Shown: positions 15,638 through 23,661, counted from the stretch's first letter. The stretch is DNA of 64,000 bases from Amycolatopsis roodepoortensis (GCF_014873915.1 NZ_JADBEJ010000008.1:620001-684000), one strand, 5' to 3'. The notes: generated by a model from the letters alone, not told the origin. Translations and numbers: made by a program.

Positions 15638-15976
15638 ATGCTCGACACTGGTGACACGCTGCCGCCGGGGCCGCGTCACCTGCACATGGTGCGGCCCAAC
15701 CAGCCCGTTTGGGTCGATCTCAAGCTGGTGTATCCCGTCGGCGCGGTGAAGACCCGCCTGCCCGACGGCCTGGATCTGACCGGCGTCGTCCCCGGCCTGC
15801 TGGGGATGTGGCGGGCGACGACGACGGGACACTGGGTCGGCTGGGTCACCTTCCAGCTCGGTCCGGTCGGCCGGGGCGGCACGACGCATTCGCAGTGGGT
15901 GCTGGCCGAGGCGCTGCGCCCGCGCGAGGAGCGGAACACGTGGTCGGGAAGCTTCCCTTCCGAACGGAGGCGCTGA
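15638..15976 (+). CDS. Small SOS-controlled protein of unknown function
   Basis: A 112-residue protein starting MLDTGDTLPPGPRHLHMVRP. It has no signal peptide or clear membrane helix; the middle (VWVDLKLVYPVGAVKTRLPDG...GMWRATTTGHWVGWVTFQLG) looks beta-rich, and the C-terminal third is charged (EALRPREERNTW). I do not recognise a family. The start is 7 bases after a CATAAT -10 element, so the mRNA is probably nearly leaderless. A perfect LexA box sits just upstream, so it should be induced by DNA damage. No SOS gene such as imuA/B or dnaE2 is adjacent. Confidence 0.75.
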   Translation: MLDTGDTLPPGPRHLHMVRPNQPVWVDLKLVYPVGAVKTRLPDGLDLTGVVPGLLGMWRATTTGHWVGWVTFQLGPVGRGGTTHSQWVLAEALRPREERNTWSGSFPSERRR

Positions 15977-16073
15977 TCGTCCCGCCTCATGGACGCTGTT
16001 GACCGCACGCCAAATCGCGCCCACCATGGGGTCGTGTCCGTCACTTGGGAGTCCGCGCCGCACCGTTCACCGG

Positions 16074-16160
16074 GTGAAGGCGTCGCCGCATTGCTCCTGC
16101 GCCGTGGACGTTTGGGTTCTCCGCCCGCGTAGCCGTGTTTCCCGCGAAGGCCACCTGTGA
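16074..16160 (+). CDS. Candidate 28-residue leader peptide with CysSerCys, upstream of dioxygenase
   Basis: A GTG-initiated reading frame of 28 codons (VKASPHCSCAVDVWVL...). The TGC-TCC-TGC codons near its start and the stop codon falling inside a hairpin (16149-16169) resemble a cysteine-sensing attenuation leader, which would fit a sulfonate/sulfate-utilisation dioxygenase downstream. No clear ribosome binding site precedes it, and the distance from the Cys codons to the hairpin is longer than usual. Confidence 0.3.
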   Translation: MKASPHCSCAVDVWVLRPRSRVSREGHL

Positions 16161-16169
16161 AAGGTGGCC
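16149..16169 (+). promoter_or_regulatory. Hairpin overlapping the leader-peptide stop codon
   Basis: Perfect 7-bp stem GGCCACC (16149-16155), loop TGTGAAA containing the TGA of the leader frame, GGTGGCC (16163-16169), then a moderately T-rich stretch. It lies 42 bases before the dioxygenase start and could act as an attenuator. Confidence 0.4.
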
Positions 16170-16211
16170 GGTTTCGTCCTTCCCGGAATTCGGAAACCCC
16201 TGGAGACCAGC

Positions 16212-17144
16212 ATGTCCGTAGAGCTGCCCGACCGTGTCCGCCTCCGCCCCGCGATCGTCCCCGACGGCGGGATCCTCGAAGGGCCGCGACTGCTGCGGCG
16301 CCTGCCGGAGGGTGTCGAAGAACGCCCGTACGAGCTTTTCGCGCTGCGCCCGCTGGGACGGCTGATCGGTGCCGAGATCGGCGGCGTCGACCTCACCCGC
16401 CCGCTGACGCCCGCGCTCCACGCCGAACTGAACCGCGCGCTGCTGGAGTGGAAGGTGCTGTTCTTCCGCGACCAGGACATCACTTCGGCGCACCAGCGCG
16501 CGTTCGCCGCCAACTGGGGTGAACTGGAGACGAACCCGTTCATCCCGAAGGGGGAGACCGAGGACACCACCCGGTTCACCCGCTCGGCGAGCATGCCCGC
16601 GTTCGAGAACATCTGGCACGTGGACGTCACGTTCCGGCCAGAGCCCGCGCTCGGCTCGGTGCTGCGGCTGATCGAGGTCCCGCCGGTCGGCGGCGACACG
16701 ATGTGGGCAGACATGGCCGCCGCCTACGACAACCTGCCGGAGGACGTCCGCGAGCGGATCGACGGGTTGACCGCGGTGCACGACTTCATCCCCGGCTTCG
16801 ACCGCTTCTCCGAGCCGGAACTGCTGCTGCGCCATCAGGACGCGTTCCCGCCGGTCGAGCATCCGGTCGTCCGCACGCATCCGGAGACCGGGCGCCGCAC
16901 CCTCTTCGTGAACCAGGCGTTCACGACGCATATCGTCGGCATGGACCGCGACGAGAGCGACCGGCTCCTGCGGTACCTGTTCAGCCGGGCGCATATCCCG
17001 GAGTTCCAGGTGCGCTTCCGCTGGCGGCCGGGTTCGGTGGCGTTCTGGGACAACCGCGCCACCCAGCACTACGCCGTCAACGACTACCACCCGCACGCGC
17101 GGGTGGCCGAACGCGTCGCCATCGTGGGCGACCGGCCGTTCTGA
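16212..17144 (+). CDS. TauD/TfdA-family Fe(II)/2-oxoglutarate dioxygenase
   Basis: A 310-residue enzyme of the TauD family, which oxidises sulfonates, sulfate esters or herbicide-type ethers with Fe(II), O2 and 2-oxoglutarate. The iron triad is visible: HVD in ENIWHVDVTF (about residue 135) and the distal His in NRATQHYAVNDY (about 283). The 2-oxoglutarate Arg is in HARVAERVAI. Near the N-terminus GAEIGGVDLTRPL is the family signature. Start ATG 16212 has GGAGA at 16202-16206. The gene stands alone. Confidence 0.88.
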   Translation: MSVELPDRVRLRPAIVPDGGILEGPRLLRRLPEGVEERPYELFALRPLGRLIGAEIGGVDLTRPLTPALHAELNRALLEWKVLFFRDQDITSAHQRAFAANWGELETNPFIPKGETEDTTRFTRSASMPAFENIWHVDVTFRPEPALGSVLRLIEVPPVGGDTMWADMAAAYDNLPEDVRERIDGLTAVHDFIPGFDRFSEPELLLRHQDAFPPVEHPVVRTHPETGRRTLFVNQAFTTHIVGMDRDESDRLLRYLFSRAHIPEFQVRFRWRPGSVAFWDNRATQHYAVNDYHPHARVAERVAIVGDRPF

Positions 17145-17205
17145 GCGTCCCCACGACGGGTGATCGCCGGGGCGGGCCGGCCGGTTCCTGTGTGACGATG
17201 TGGCC

Positions 17206-17445
17206 ATGGGCATCAACTTCGACGAATTGAAGAACAAGGCCACCGACGCTCTCCGCGAGCACAACGACAAGATCGAGGGCGGCCTGGACAAGGCGGCGGA
17301 CTTCGCGAAGTCGAAGTTCTCCGGTCACGACTCGCAGATCGACTCCGGGGTCGAGAAGGCGAAGGGCTTCATCAACAAGTTCGACGACACCCCCGACACC
17401 CCGCCCCAGAACCAGCAGCCCCAGAACCCGCCGCCGGGTCAGTAA
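17206..17445 (+). CDS. MT0933-like antitoxin family protein
   Basis: A 79-residue protein with the MT0933/Rv0909-type antitoxin pattern: INFDELKNKATDALREHNDKIEGGLDKAADFAKSKF, amphipathic helices with DKIxxGLDKAxxxA, followed by a Pro/Gln-rich tail. In mycobacteria the namesake is the antitoxin of a Rv0910 toxin with an SRPBCC fold. No toxin gene is adjacent here; the nearest SRPBCC gene is at 12945. ATG 17206 is preferred over GTG 17200 because GACGAT upstream resembles a leaderless -10. Confidence 0.75.
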   Translation: MGINFDELKNKATDALREHNDKIEGGLDKAADFAKSKFSGHDSQIDSGVEKAKGFINKFDDTPDTPPQNQQPQNPPPGQ

Positions 17446-17450
17446 CCGCC

Positions 17451-17514
17451 CGCATTTCGTCCTCTGGACGCGGTACTTGCGCACGCAAGGACCGCATCCA
17501 GAGGACGAAACGCG
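17451..17514. repeat. GCATTTCGTCCTCTG hairpin repeat, copy 2 (convergent terminator)
   Basis: Arms of about 23 bases sharing TTTCGTCCTCTGG / CCAGAGGACGAAA, with an inner TTGCG-CA-CGCAA stem. It fits exactly between the stops of the convergent antitoxin-like and prephenate dehydrogenase genes, so here it probably acts as a bidirectional terminator. Confidence 0.85.
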
Positions 17515-18492
17515 TCAGGAGACCTCGCCGATCGCGGTGTCGCCGTCGATCGCCGTGATCCGGCCGCCGCGCTCGCCGAGCGCGATCAGGCCGTCGCGCG
17601 CGTCCGGCGCGCTCAGGCTGACCCGGACCCCCGCGCGTTCCGCGTCCTTGGCGGCCGCGAACGCTTGCGCCCCTTCGTGACCCGCGTTGACCGTCACCGC
17701 GAGACCACCCGTCGACGCCAGCGAGCCCCGCGCCGCGCCCAGCCGTCCGAGCGCCTCGTCGACGATCGGCAGCAGCGCGTCCCGGTTGCCCTCGGTCATC
17801 GCCCGCACCAGCGCCGGGCTCGACCCGGCCACCCGCGTGCCGTCCGTGTAGGACCCGGCGGCCAGCGCCATCGCCAGCGGCCCGCCCTGCGCGCCGATCG
17901 TGGCCAGGATGGCCGCGAAGATATGCGGCAGGTGCGAGATCCGCGCGACCGTCTCGTCGTGCGAGTCCGCCGGCAGCGGCACGACATGCGCGCCGACGTC
18001 CAGCACCAGCTGGGCGACCTCCGCCCAAGCGGTCAGATCGGTGTCGTGCTCGACACCCAGCACCCAAGCGGCGCCGCCGAACAGCGCCGGGTTGCTCGCC
18101 TTCCAGCCGGAGTTCGCCGTCCCGGCCATCGGATGCCCGCCGACGAACTTCGCGTACGGCGCGCGACGGCGGACCGAGTCGAGCACCGGCCCCTTCACGC
18201 TGGTCACGTCGGTGAGCACGCAGTGCCCGGCGACCCGCGAAACGGTGCGGAGCACCTCCTCGACCGCGGGCAGCGGCACCGCGAGCACGATCATCGCGTC
18301 CCGCTCCGCCGCCTTGCCCAGCGCGGCTTCGACCTGCGTCGTCACGTCGAAACCCGCTCTGCTGGCGGCGTCCGCGTCAGCTTCGGAGGTCGTCGCCCCG
18401 AACGTGGTGCGGCCGATCGAATGCGCCGCGCGCAGCAGCGAACCACCGATCAACCCGAGCCCGATCACGCATACGTCCCGCACAAGGCTCAT
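17515..18492 (-). CDS. tyrA: Prephenate dehydrogenase (tyrosine biosynthesis)
   Basis: A 325-residue NAD(P)-dependent enzyme converting prephenate to 4-hydroxyphenylpyruvate (or arogenate to tyrosine). The Rossmann motif VIGLGLIGGSLLRAA is at residues 9-23. The substrate-binding GGHPMAGTANSGW (with conserved His/Pro) is near residue 118, and SHLPHIFAA near residue 186 holds the second conserved His. Length is usual for the actinobacterial form without an ACT domain. It lies 23 bases downstream of the dienoyl-CoA reductase gene, so it may be read from the same promoter. Confidence 0.92.
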   Translation of the reverse strand: MSLVRDVCVIGLGLIGGSLLRAAHSIGRTTFGATTSEADADAASRAGFDVTTQVEAALGKAAERDAMIVLAVPLPAVEEVLRTVSRVAGHCVLTDVTSVKGPVLDSVRRRAPYAKFVGGHPMAGTANSGWKASNPALFGGAAWVLGVEHDTDLTAWAEVAQLVLDVGAHVVPLPADSHDETVARISHLPHIFAAILATIGAQGGPLAMALAAGSYTDGTRVAGSSPALVRAMTEGNRDALLPIVDEALGRLGAARGSLASTGGLAVTVNAGHEGAQAFAAAKDAERAGVRVSLSAPDARDGLIALGERGGRITAIDGDTAIGEVS

Positions 18493-18515
18493 CCTGCCAT
18501 CTACGAGGCCACTCG

Positions 18516-20534
18516 TCAGAGAACGGCGGCCAGGCGGGTTCCCTGATCGATGGCCCGTTTGGCGTCCAGTTCGGCCGCGACGTCGGCGCCGCCGATCAGG
18601 TGCACCGGCAGTCCGGCCGCGCGCAGGTCGTCGACGAGGTCGCGCACCGGCTCCTGTCCCGCGCAGACGACGACGTTGTCCACATCGAGCACACGCGGCT
18701 TGTCACCGACGGTGATGTGCAGGCCGTCGTCGTCGATCCGGTCGTAGGTGACCCCGGTGAGCTGCTCGACGCGCTTGGCCTTCAGCGCGGCCCGGTGCAC
18801 CCAGCCGCTGGTCTTGCCCAGCCCCGCGCCGATCCCGGACTTCTTGCGCTGCAGCAGGAACACCTGCCGCGGTGACGGCTCGACCTTCCGCTCGGTCAGC
18901 CCGCCGGCCGCCCGCTCGGGATCGGTGACACCCCATTCGGCCATCCACGCGTCCAGATCGAGCGCGGGAGAGGAGGCGTGCGTCAGGAACTCGCTGACGT
19001 CCACGCCGATCCCGCCCGCGCCGATCACGGCGACCTTGCCGCCCACCGGTTTCCCGTGCCGGACGACGTCCACATAGGACAGAACCTTGGGATGGTCGAT
19101 CCCGGGGAGCGACGGCACCCGCGGCGTCACGCCGGTGGCCAGCACGACCTCGTCGAACCCGGCGTCGACCAGGTCGGCGGCGGCCACGCGCGTGCCGAGG
19201 CGCACCTTGACGCCGGTGACCTCCAGCCGCCGCGTGTAGTAGCGGATGGTCTCGGCGAACTCCTCCTTGCCCGGGATCTTCCGCGCGATCCCGAACTGGC
19301 CGCCGATCTCGTCGTCGGCTTCGAACAGTTCGACCGCGTGCCCGCGTTCGGCGAGGCCGGTCGCGGCCGCGAGCCCGGCGGGACCGGCGCCGACGACGGC
19401 GACGCGTTTGGTCTTGCGGGTGGGCGAAAGCGTCAGCGTGGTCTCGTGGCCGGCGCGCGGATTCACCATGCAGGACACCAGTTTCCGCTTGAACGCGTGG
19501 TCGAGACAGGCCTGGTTGCAGGCGATGCAGGTGTTGATCTCGTCCTCGCGCCCGCTCTCGGCCTTGCGGATCCATTCCGGGTCGGCGAGGAACGGGCGCG
19601 CCATCGACACCAGGTCCGCGTCACCGCTCGCCAGCGCCTCCTCGGCGACCTCGGGCATGTTGATCCGGTTCGACGTGACCACCGGGATCCCGACGTGCGG
19701 TTTGAGCTTGCCGGTCACCCAGGTGAACGCCGCGCGCGGCACGGACGTCACGATCGTCGGCACCCGCGCCTCGTGCCAGCCGATGCCGGTGTTGATGATC
19801 GTCGCGCCCGCCTCTTCGACCTCCTTGGCCAGCGCGACGACGTCTTCCCAGCTTTGCCCGCCCTCGACGAGGTCCAACATGGACAGTCGATAGACGATGA
19901 TGAAGTCCTCGCCGACCGCTTCCCGCGTGCGGCGCACGATCTCGACGGCGATCCGCCGCCGGTTTTCCGCGCTGCCGCCCCATTTGTCGGTGCGCTTGTT
20001 CGTCCGTTCGGCGAGGAACTGGTTGATGAAGTAGCCCTCCGAACCCATGATCTCGACGCCGTCGTAACCCGCTTCCTTGGCCAGGAAGGCACAATCGGCG
20101 AACGCGCGGATCTGGCGCAGCACGCCGTACCCGGAAAGGGCCCGTGGTTTGAAGGGGTTGATCGGTGCCTTGATCCCCGACGCGGACACGCTCAGCGGAT
20201 GATAGGAGTACCGGCCCGCGTGCAGGATCTGCAGCGCGATCTTGCCGCCCGCCTCATGCACCGGATCGGTGAGTTGCCTGTGCGCCTTGGCTTCCGCGCG
20301 TGTCGAGAGTTTCGAGGCCAGCGGCAGGAGCCAGCCGGTCCGGTTCGGGGCGAAGCCGCCGGTGACGATCAGCCCGACGCCACCGCGGGCGCGTTCGGCG
20401 TAGTACTCGGCCAGTTGCGGGAAATGCGCTTCCTTGTCTTCGAGGCCGGTGTGCATCGAACCCATGATCACCCTGTTGCGCAGGGTGGTGAAGCCGAGAT
20501 CGAGAGGGGACAGCAGGTTCGGGTACGGGCTCAT
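18516..20534 (-). CDS. fadH: NADPH-dependent 2,4-dienoyl-CoA reductase (FadH-like old yellow enzyme)
   Basis: A 672-residue, three-cofactor flavoprotein. Residues 1-350 form the FMN TIM barrel of the old yellow enzyme family, with catalytic-loop motif HAGRYSYHP. The [4Fe-4S] ligands are CIACNQACLDH...SCMVNP, and the C-terminal FAD/NAD(P) domains have VVGAGPAGLAAATGL and AVIGAGGIGVDV. FadH removes the extra double bond in beta-oxidation of unsaturated fatty acids; related enzymes reduce other enones. Start ATG 20534 is 11 bases after the PadR stop, so the two form an operon. Confidence 0.9.
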   Translation of the reverse strand: MSPYPNLLSPLDLGFTTLRNRVIMGSMHTGLEDKEAHFPQLAEYYAERARGGVGLIVTGGFAPNRTGWLLPLASKLSTRAEAKAHRQLTDPVHEAGGKIALQILHAGRYSYHPLSVSASGIKAPINPFKPRALSGYGVLRQIRAFADCAFLAKEAGYDGVEIMGSEGYFINQFLAERTNKRTDKWGGSAENRRRIAVEIVRRTREAVGEDFIIVYRLSMLDLVEGGQSWEDVVALAKEVEEAGATIINTGIGWHEARVPTIVTSVPRAAFTWVTGKLKPHVGIPVVTSNRINMPEVAEEALASGDADLVSMARPFLADPEWIRKAESGREDEINTCIACNQACLDHAFKRKLVSCMVNPRAGHETTLTLSPTRKTKRVAVVGAGPAGLAAATGLAERGHAVELFEADDEIGGQFGIARKIPGKEEFAETIRYYTRRLEVTGVKVRLGTRVAAADLVDAGFDEVVLATGVTPRVPSLPGIDHPKVLSYVDVVRHGKPVGGKVAVIGAGGIGVDVSEFLTHASSPALDLDAWMAEWGVTDPERAAGGLTERKVEPSPRQVFLLQRKKSGIGAGLGKTSGWVHRAALKAKRVEQLTGVTYDRIDDDGLHITVGDKPRVLDVDNVVVCAGQEPVRDLVDDLRAAGLPVHLIGGADVAAELDAKRAIDQGTRLAAVL

Positions 20535-20544
20535 CGCTAGGTCC

Positions 20545-21081
20545 TTACGCATCGTGGTGGAATGCCTGGAGGACTTCCTCGAGCCACTCGACGTGGCCCT
20601 GTTCGGTTCGGATTCCTCCGCGCAGCACGAGGAACTGGTGCAACGACTGTCCACTGAGGACGCTGGGGTCGGGGAAGTCGCGCTTCTCGATCAGCAGGTA
20701 CGCGTCGAGCTGTGCCGCGTGCGCGTCGCGATGCCGGGTGACCTCGGCGGCGACGGCGGCCGGATCGCCGAGGGTGGCGCCGCGGATCTTCACGGCCAGC
20801 TCCCTGGCGGTGGCCGACGGGTCGGGTTCGGCGAGCCAGCGGACGAGTTCGGCCCGCCCCGCGTCGCCGACGGTGTAGACCTTCTTGTCGGGTTTCCCGG
20901 ACTGCGCGACGTGGTCGACGGCGACCCAGCCCGCGTCCTCCATTCGCTTGAGGACGCGGTAAATCTGCTGGTGGGTGGCGTTCCACCACAGCCCGATGGA
21001 CTTCTCGAAGCGGCGCGTCAGCTCGTAGCCCGAGCCGGACCGCTCGGACAGTGAGACCAGGATCGCGTGCTCCAGTGCCAT
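20545..21081 (-). CDS. PadR-family transcriptional regulator
   Basis: A 178-residue PadR protein: winged helix MALEHAILVSLSERSGSGYELTRRFE...WWNATHQQIYRVLKRMEDAGWV, then the DKKVYTVGDAGRAEL wing and the Vir-type C-terminal helices (ELAVKIRGATLGDPAAV) that sense phenolics or other ligands. The start at 21081 lies inside a tandem repeat ATGCACCTAGTT (21080-21110), suggesting autoregulation. It leads the operon with the dienoyl-CoA reductase. Confidence 0.88.
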   Translation of the reverse strand: MALEHAILVSLSERSGSGYELTRRFEKSIGLWWNATHQQIYRVLKRMEDAGWVAVDHVAQSGKPDKKVYTVGDAGRAELVRWLAEPDPSATARELAVKIRGATLGDPAAVAAEVTRHRDAHAAQLDAYLLIEKRDFPDPSVLSGQSLHQFLVLRGGIRTEQGHVEWLEEVLQAFHHDA

Positions 21082-21110
21082 GCACCTAGTTTCATATGCA
21101 CCTAGTTGCA
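21080..21110 (-). promoter_or_regulatory. Tandem ATGCACCTAGTT repeat at the PadR start
   Basis: Two copies of ATGCACCTAGTT about 17 bases apart, the second extended to a TGCA-N6-TGCA palindrome. The first overlaps the PadR start codon and the second would cover a -10 region for a leaderless transcript, so this is a candidate autoregulatory operator. Confidence 0.45.
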
Positions 21111-21137
21111 CGGCAAGGCGACGCGCGTCACAAGCGC

Positions 21138-21184
21138 GTGAAGGCCCCCTTCCCTCGGCTGAGCCGAGGGAAGGGGGCCTTCAC
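21138..21184. terminator. 23-bp perfect palindromic terminator
   Basis: A 47-base sequence, 23 bases per arm around a single central G, starting GTGAAGGCCCCCTTCCC and ending with its complement, followed by GGGAAAA. It lies downstream of the DUF574 methyltransferase and before the PadR promoter region. The end motif GTGAAGGCC matches the terminator at 2689. Confidence 0.85.
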
Positions 21185-21192
21185 GGGAAAAG

Positions 21193-22038
21193 CTACGGCT
21201 TGCGGGCGATACCCCCGATGACGCGGGATTCCGAAGGCGCCGCGGCGAAGATCGTCTTCTCGTCCGGATGCCACGCCGGCGCGTAGACCAGGCCCGGCTC
21301 CAGCAGCGGCCAGCCGCCGAAGAACCGCCGGAACTCGTCCATCGTGCGCAGGAAACCGGGGTTCGTCGTGGTCTCGTAGTAGTCGAGGATGTCCAGAAGC
21401 GCCTGCTTCTCGTCCTCGTTGGCCGGGTTCTCGTTGGTCATCTGCGAAAGCACCAGCAGCGAACCAGGGGCGAGCCGGTCGCGGTAGAAGTCCAGCAGCC
21501 CGTCGGGGTCCTGCTCGTCCTTGATGAAGTGCATGACCGCGTTGACCACCAGCGCGACCGGCTCCCGGACGTCGATGATGCCGGAGTCCATCACCCGGTC
21601 CCACAGGTCCTGGGGGTCGAACAGGTCCGCGGCGATCGCGTGGTGGCGATCCGGGTCGGCGGTGTCGGCGAGCAGCAGCGTCGAATGCGCGAGCGCGATC
21701 GGCTCGTTGTCGATGTAGAGGACGTGCGTGTCCTCCTGCGGCCGCGCCTCGTCGGCGACCTCGTGCACGTTGCCGGCGGTCGGCAGGCCGGAACCGATGT
21801 CGACGAACTGCTTGATGCCCAGTTCCGCGCAGTGCCGCACGGCCCGGCCGAGGAACTGCCTGCTGGTCTTGCAGTAGTCGCCCATGAGCGGCAGGCGCTC
21901 GCGCACCTTCTCGGCGAATTCGCGATCGATGGCGTAGTGGGTGTCGCCGCCGATGAAGTAGTCGTAGACGCGGGCCGCGGACGGCCGGTCCAAGCTGTTC
22001 TCGACGGCCTTGAGCGCCGCGTCGTGATCGATCATCAT
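21193..22038 (-). CDS. DUF574-type SAM-dependent methyltransferase
   Basis: A 281-residue member of the actinobacterial DUF574 family, recognisable from SAARVYDYFIGGDTHYAIDR near the N-terminus and QFVDIGSGLPTAGNVHEVA, the SAM-binding motif I with DIGSGLPT. Hundreds of these occur in Streptomyces-like genomes; functions are mostly unknown. Two ATG codons start the gene after AAGGG. It follows the OhrR-type regulator by 30 bases and is likely co-transcribed with it. Confidence 0.88.
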   Translation of the reverse strand: MMIDHDAALKAVENSLDRPSAARVYDYFIGGDTHYAIDREFAEKVRERLPLMGDYCKTSRQFLGRAVRHCAELGIKQFVDIGSGLPTAGNVHEVADEARPQEDTHVLYIDNEPIALAHSTLLLADTADPDRHHAIAADLFDPQDLWDRVMDSGIIDVREPVALVVNAVMHFIKDEQDPDGLLDFYRDRLAPGSLLVLSQMTNENPANEDEKQALLDILDYYETTTNPGFLRTMDEFRRFFGGWPLLEPGLVYAPAWHPDEKTIFAAAPSESRVIGGIARKP

Positions 22039-22068
22039 TATCCCTTTGTCCGCGCCGGAAATCCCATG

Positions 22069-22536
22069 CTAACCGGCCGGGACGTAGGCCTCGCGGTAGG
22101 CGTTCACGGATTCGGTCAAGCGATCGAGCTCCGCGCGGGTGCGGGCGAGCCCGGCCGCGTCGAGGCCCATCGCGTCGCCGATGATCTTCGGGATCCCGCT
22201 CGCGCGCTCCCGGAGCCGGGCGCCGTCCCCGGTCAGGCTGATCCGGACGGACCGCTCGTCGTCGGCTTGGCGGACACGCTCGACCAGCCCGGACTTCTCC
22301 AGCCGCTTGAGCAGCGGCGACAGCGTGCCGGAGTCGAGGTTCAGCACGGTGCCGAGCTCCTTGACCAGCCGCTCGTCCTCTTCCCAGAGCGCGAGCATCA
22401 CCAGGTACTGCGGATAGGTCAGGCCCAGATCGTCGAGTACCACGCGATAAAGCGCGGTCACGGCCCGCGATGCCGCGTAGAGCCCGAAGCACAGCTGATC
22501 GTCCAGGCACAGCGATCCGGTGTTGTCCGTGGGCAT
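22069..22536 (-). CDS. OhrR-type MarR regulator
   Basis: A 155-residue MarR protein with the organic-peroxide sensor signature: LCLDDQLCFGLYAASRAV at residues 9-26 with the reactive Cys at 16, then HTH LGTVLNLDSGTLSPLLKRLEKSGLVER and wing RQADDERSVRISLT. OhrR proteins release DNA when the Cys is oxidised. The divergent gene is an esterase, not the usual Ohr peroxidase, so the inducer could be another electrophile. A TTGTGCACAA palindrome lies in the divergent region. Confidence 0.85.
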   Translation of the reverse strand: MPTDNTGSLCLDDQLCFGLYAASRAVTALYRVVLDDLGLTYPQYLVMLALWEEDERLVKELGTVLNLDSGTLSPLLKRLEKSGLVERVRQADDERSVRISLTGDGARLRERASGIPKIIGDAMGLDAAGLARTRAELDRLTESVNAYREAYVPAG

Positions 22537-22616
22537 CGGTCCTCCTCGTCCCCCATGGTGCGTCGATCATGCCGCAGATCGCCAGTCGAGTGAGCCAAAT
22601 CTCCTTGAGTGCATTT

Positions 22617-22633
22617 TAGTTGTGCACAATTGA
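22617..22633. promoter_or_regulatory. Candidate OhrR operator
   Basis: TAGTTGTGCACAATTGA, with perfect centre TTGTGCACAA (22620-22629), lies between the divergent OhrR-like and esterase genes, about 50 bases before the esterase start. It resembles TTG...CAA-type operators of MarR/OhrR proteins. Confidence 0.6.
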
Positions 22634-22681
22634 GTTGCGAGCTACCTTGGTCGCATCGACTTCGGAACCCAGGAGGCAGAA

Positions 22682-23629
22682 ATGACCGCCAACCCGCACA
22701 ACCTGGCCCTCGAACCGGCCGCGCAGGCCTTCGTCGAGGCCACCGCCACCCCGCCGTTCCTCTTCCAGCTGCCGCCGGAGGAAGGACGCAAGGCCGTCGA
22801 CGAGGTCCAGGGCGGCGACGTCGAACTGCCCGCCGCGGACGTCGAGACCACGCACGTCGACGGCGTCGAGGTCCGCATCGTCCGGCCGCAGGGGGTGACC
22901 GGGCCGCTGCCCGTGATCGTCTACATCCACGGCGCCGGCTGGGTCTTCGGGAACTTCCACACCCACGAGCGCCTGGTCCGCGAGCTCGCGGTCGGCGCGG
23001 GCGCGGCCGTCGTCTTCCCCGAATACGACCGCTCGCCCGAGGCGCGCTACCCGGTCGCCATCGAGCAGAACTACGCCGTGGCGAAGTGGGTCGCCGAGCA
23101 CGGCGCCGAACACGGTCTCGACGGCACGAAGATCGCGATCGCCGGAGACTCCGTCGGCGGGAACATGACCGCCGCGCTCACCCTGCTCGCGAAGCAGCGC
23201 GGCGACGTCACCTTCCGGCAGCAGGTGCTCTTCTATCCGGTCACCGACGCGAACTTCGACACCGAGTCCTACGGCCGGTTCGCGGAGGGCTACTTCCTCG
23301 CCCTCGACGGCATGAAGTGGTTCTGGGACCAGTACACGACCGATCCGGCGCAGCGCGCGGAAATCACCGCGTCGCCGCTGCGCGCGAGCCTCGACGAGCT
23401 GGCGGGCCTGCCGCCCGCGCTGGTGATCACCGCCGAGGCCGACGTCCTGCGCGACGAAGGCGAGGCGTACGCCGCCAAGCTGCGTCAGGCCGGGGTTCCG
23501 GTGACCGCCGTGCGGTACCAGGGCATCGTGCACGACTTCGTCATGCTCAACACGTTGCGCGGAACGTACGCCGCGGAAGCCGCGATCTCGCAGGCGATCG
23601 GCGTGCTGCGCAAGGCGCTCGAAGGCTGA
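22682..23629 (+). CDS. Alpha/beta hydrolase, hormone-sensitive lipase family esterase
   Basis: A 315-residue esterase of the HSL/acetyl-esterase family. The oxyanion motif is IHGAGWVFGN (HGGGW-like, about residue 82), the nucleophile elbow GDSVGGN (about 160), and the Asp and His are in ITAEADVLRDEG (about 257) and GIVHDFVML (about 287). A strong AGGAGG precedes ATG 22682. It is divergent from the OhrR-type regulator and probably controlled by it, so a role in detoxifying an ester or peroxide-related compound is inferred. Confidence 0.9.
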   Translation: MTANPHNLALEPAAQAFVEATATPPFLFQLPPEEGRKAVDEVQGGDVELPAADVETTHVDGVEVRIVRPQGVTGPLPVIVYIHGAGWVFGNFHTHERLVRELAVGAGAAVVFPEYDRSPEARYPVAIEQNYAVAKWVAEHGAEHGLDGTKIAIAGDSVGGNMTAALTLLAKQRGDVTFRQQVLFYPVTDANFDTESYGRFAEGYFLALDGMKWFWDQYTTDPAQRAEITASPLRASLDELAGLPPALVITAEADVLRDEGEAYAAKLRQAGVPVTAVRYQGIVHDFVMLNTLRGTYAAEAAISQAIGVLRKALEG

Positions 23630-23635
23630 GGTCCG

Positions 23636-23661
23636 TCCGGGGTGACCCGTGTCACCCCGGA
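23636..23661 (+). terminator. Terminator after esterase
   Basis: Perfect 10-bp arms TCCGGGGTGA (23636-23645) and TCACCCCGGA (23652-23661), starting 7 bases after the stop codon. Confidence 0.75.

Noticed and set aside
12559..15657. 1032-residue minus-strand frame across the CHAT end, SRPBCC and FUSC genes
   Set aside because: Shadow of three well-supported genes; low-complexity composition and no motifs.
17206..17445. Toxin-antitoxin pair with the SRPBCC gene at 12945
   Set aside because: The antitoxin-like gene resembles MT0933/Rv0909 whose toxin has an SRPBCC fold, but the two genes are 4 kb apart and on opposite strands, so no pair can be claimed.
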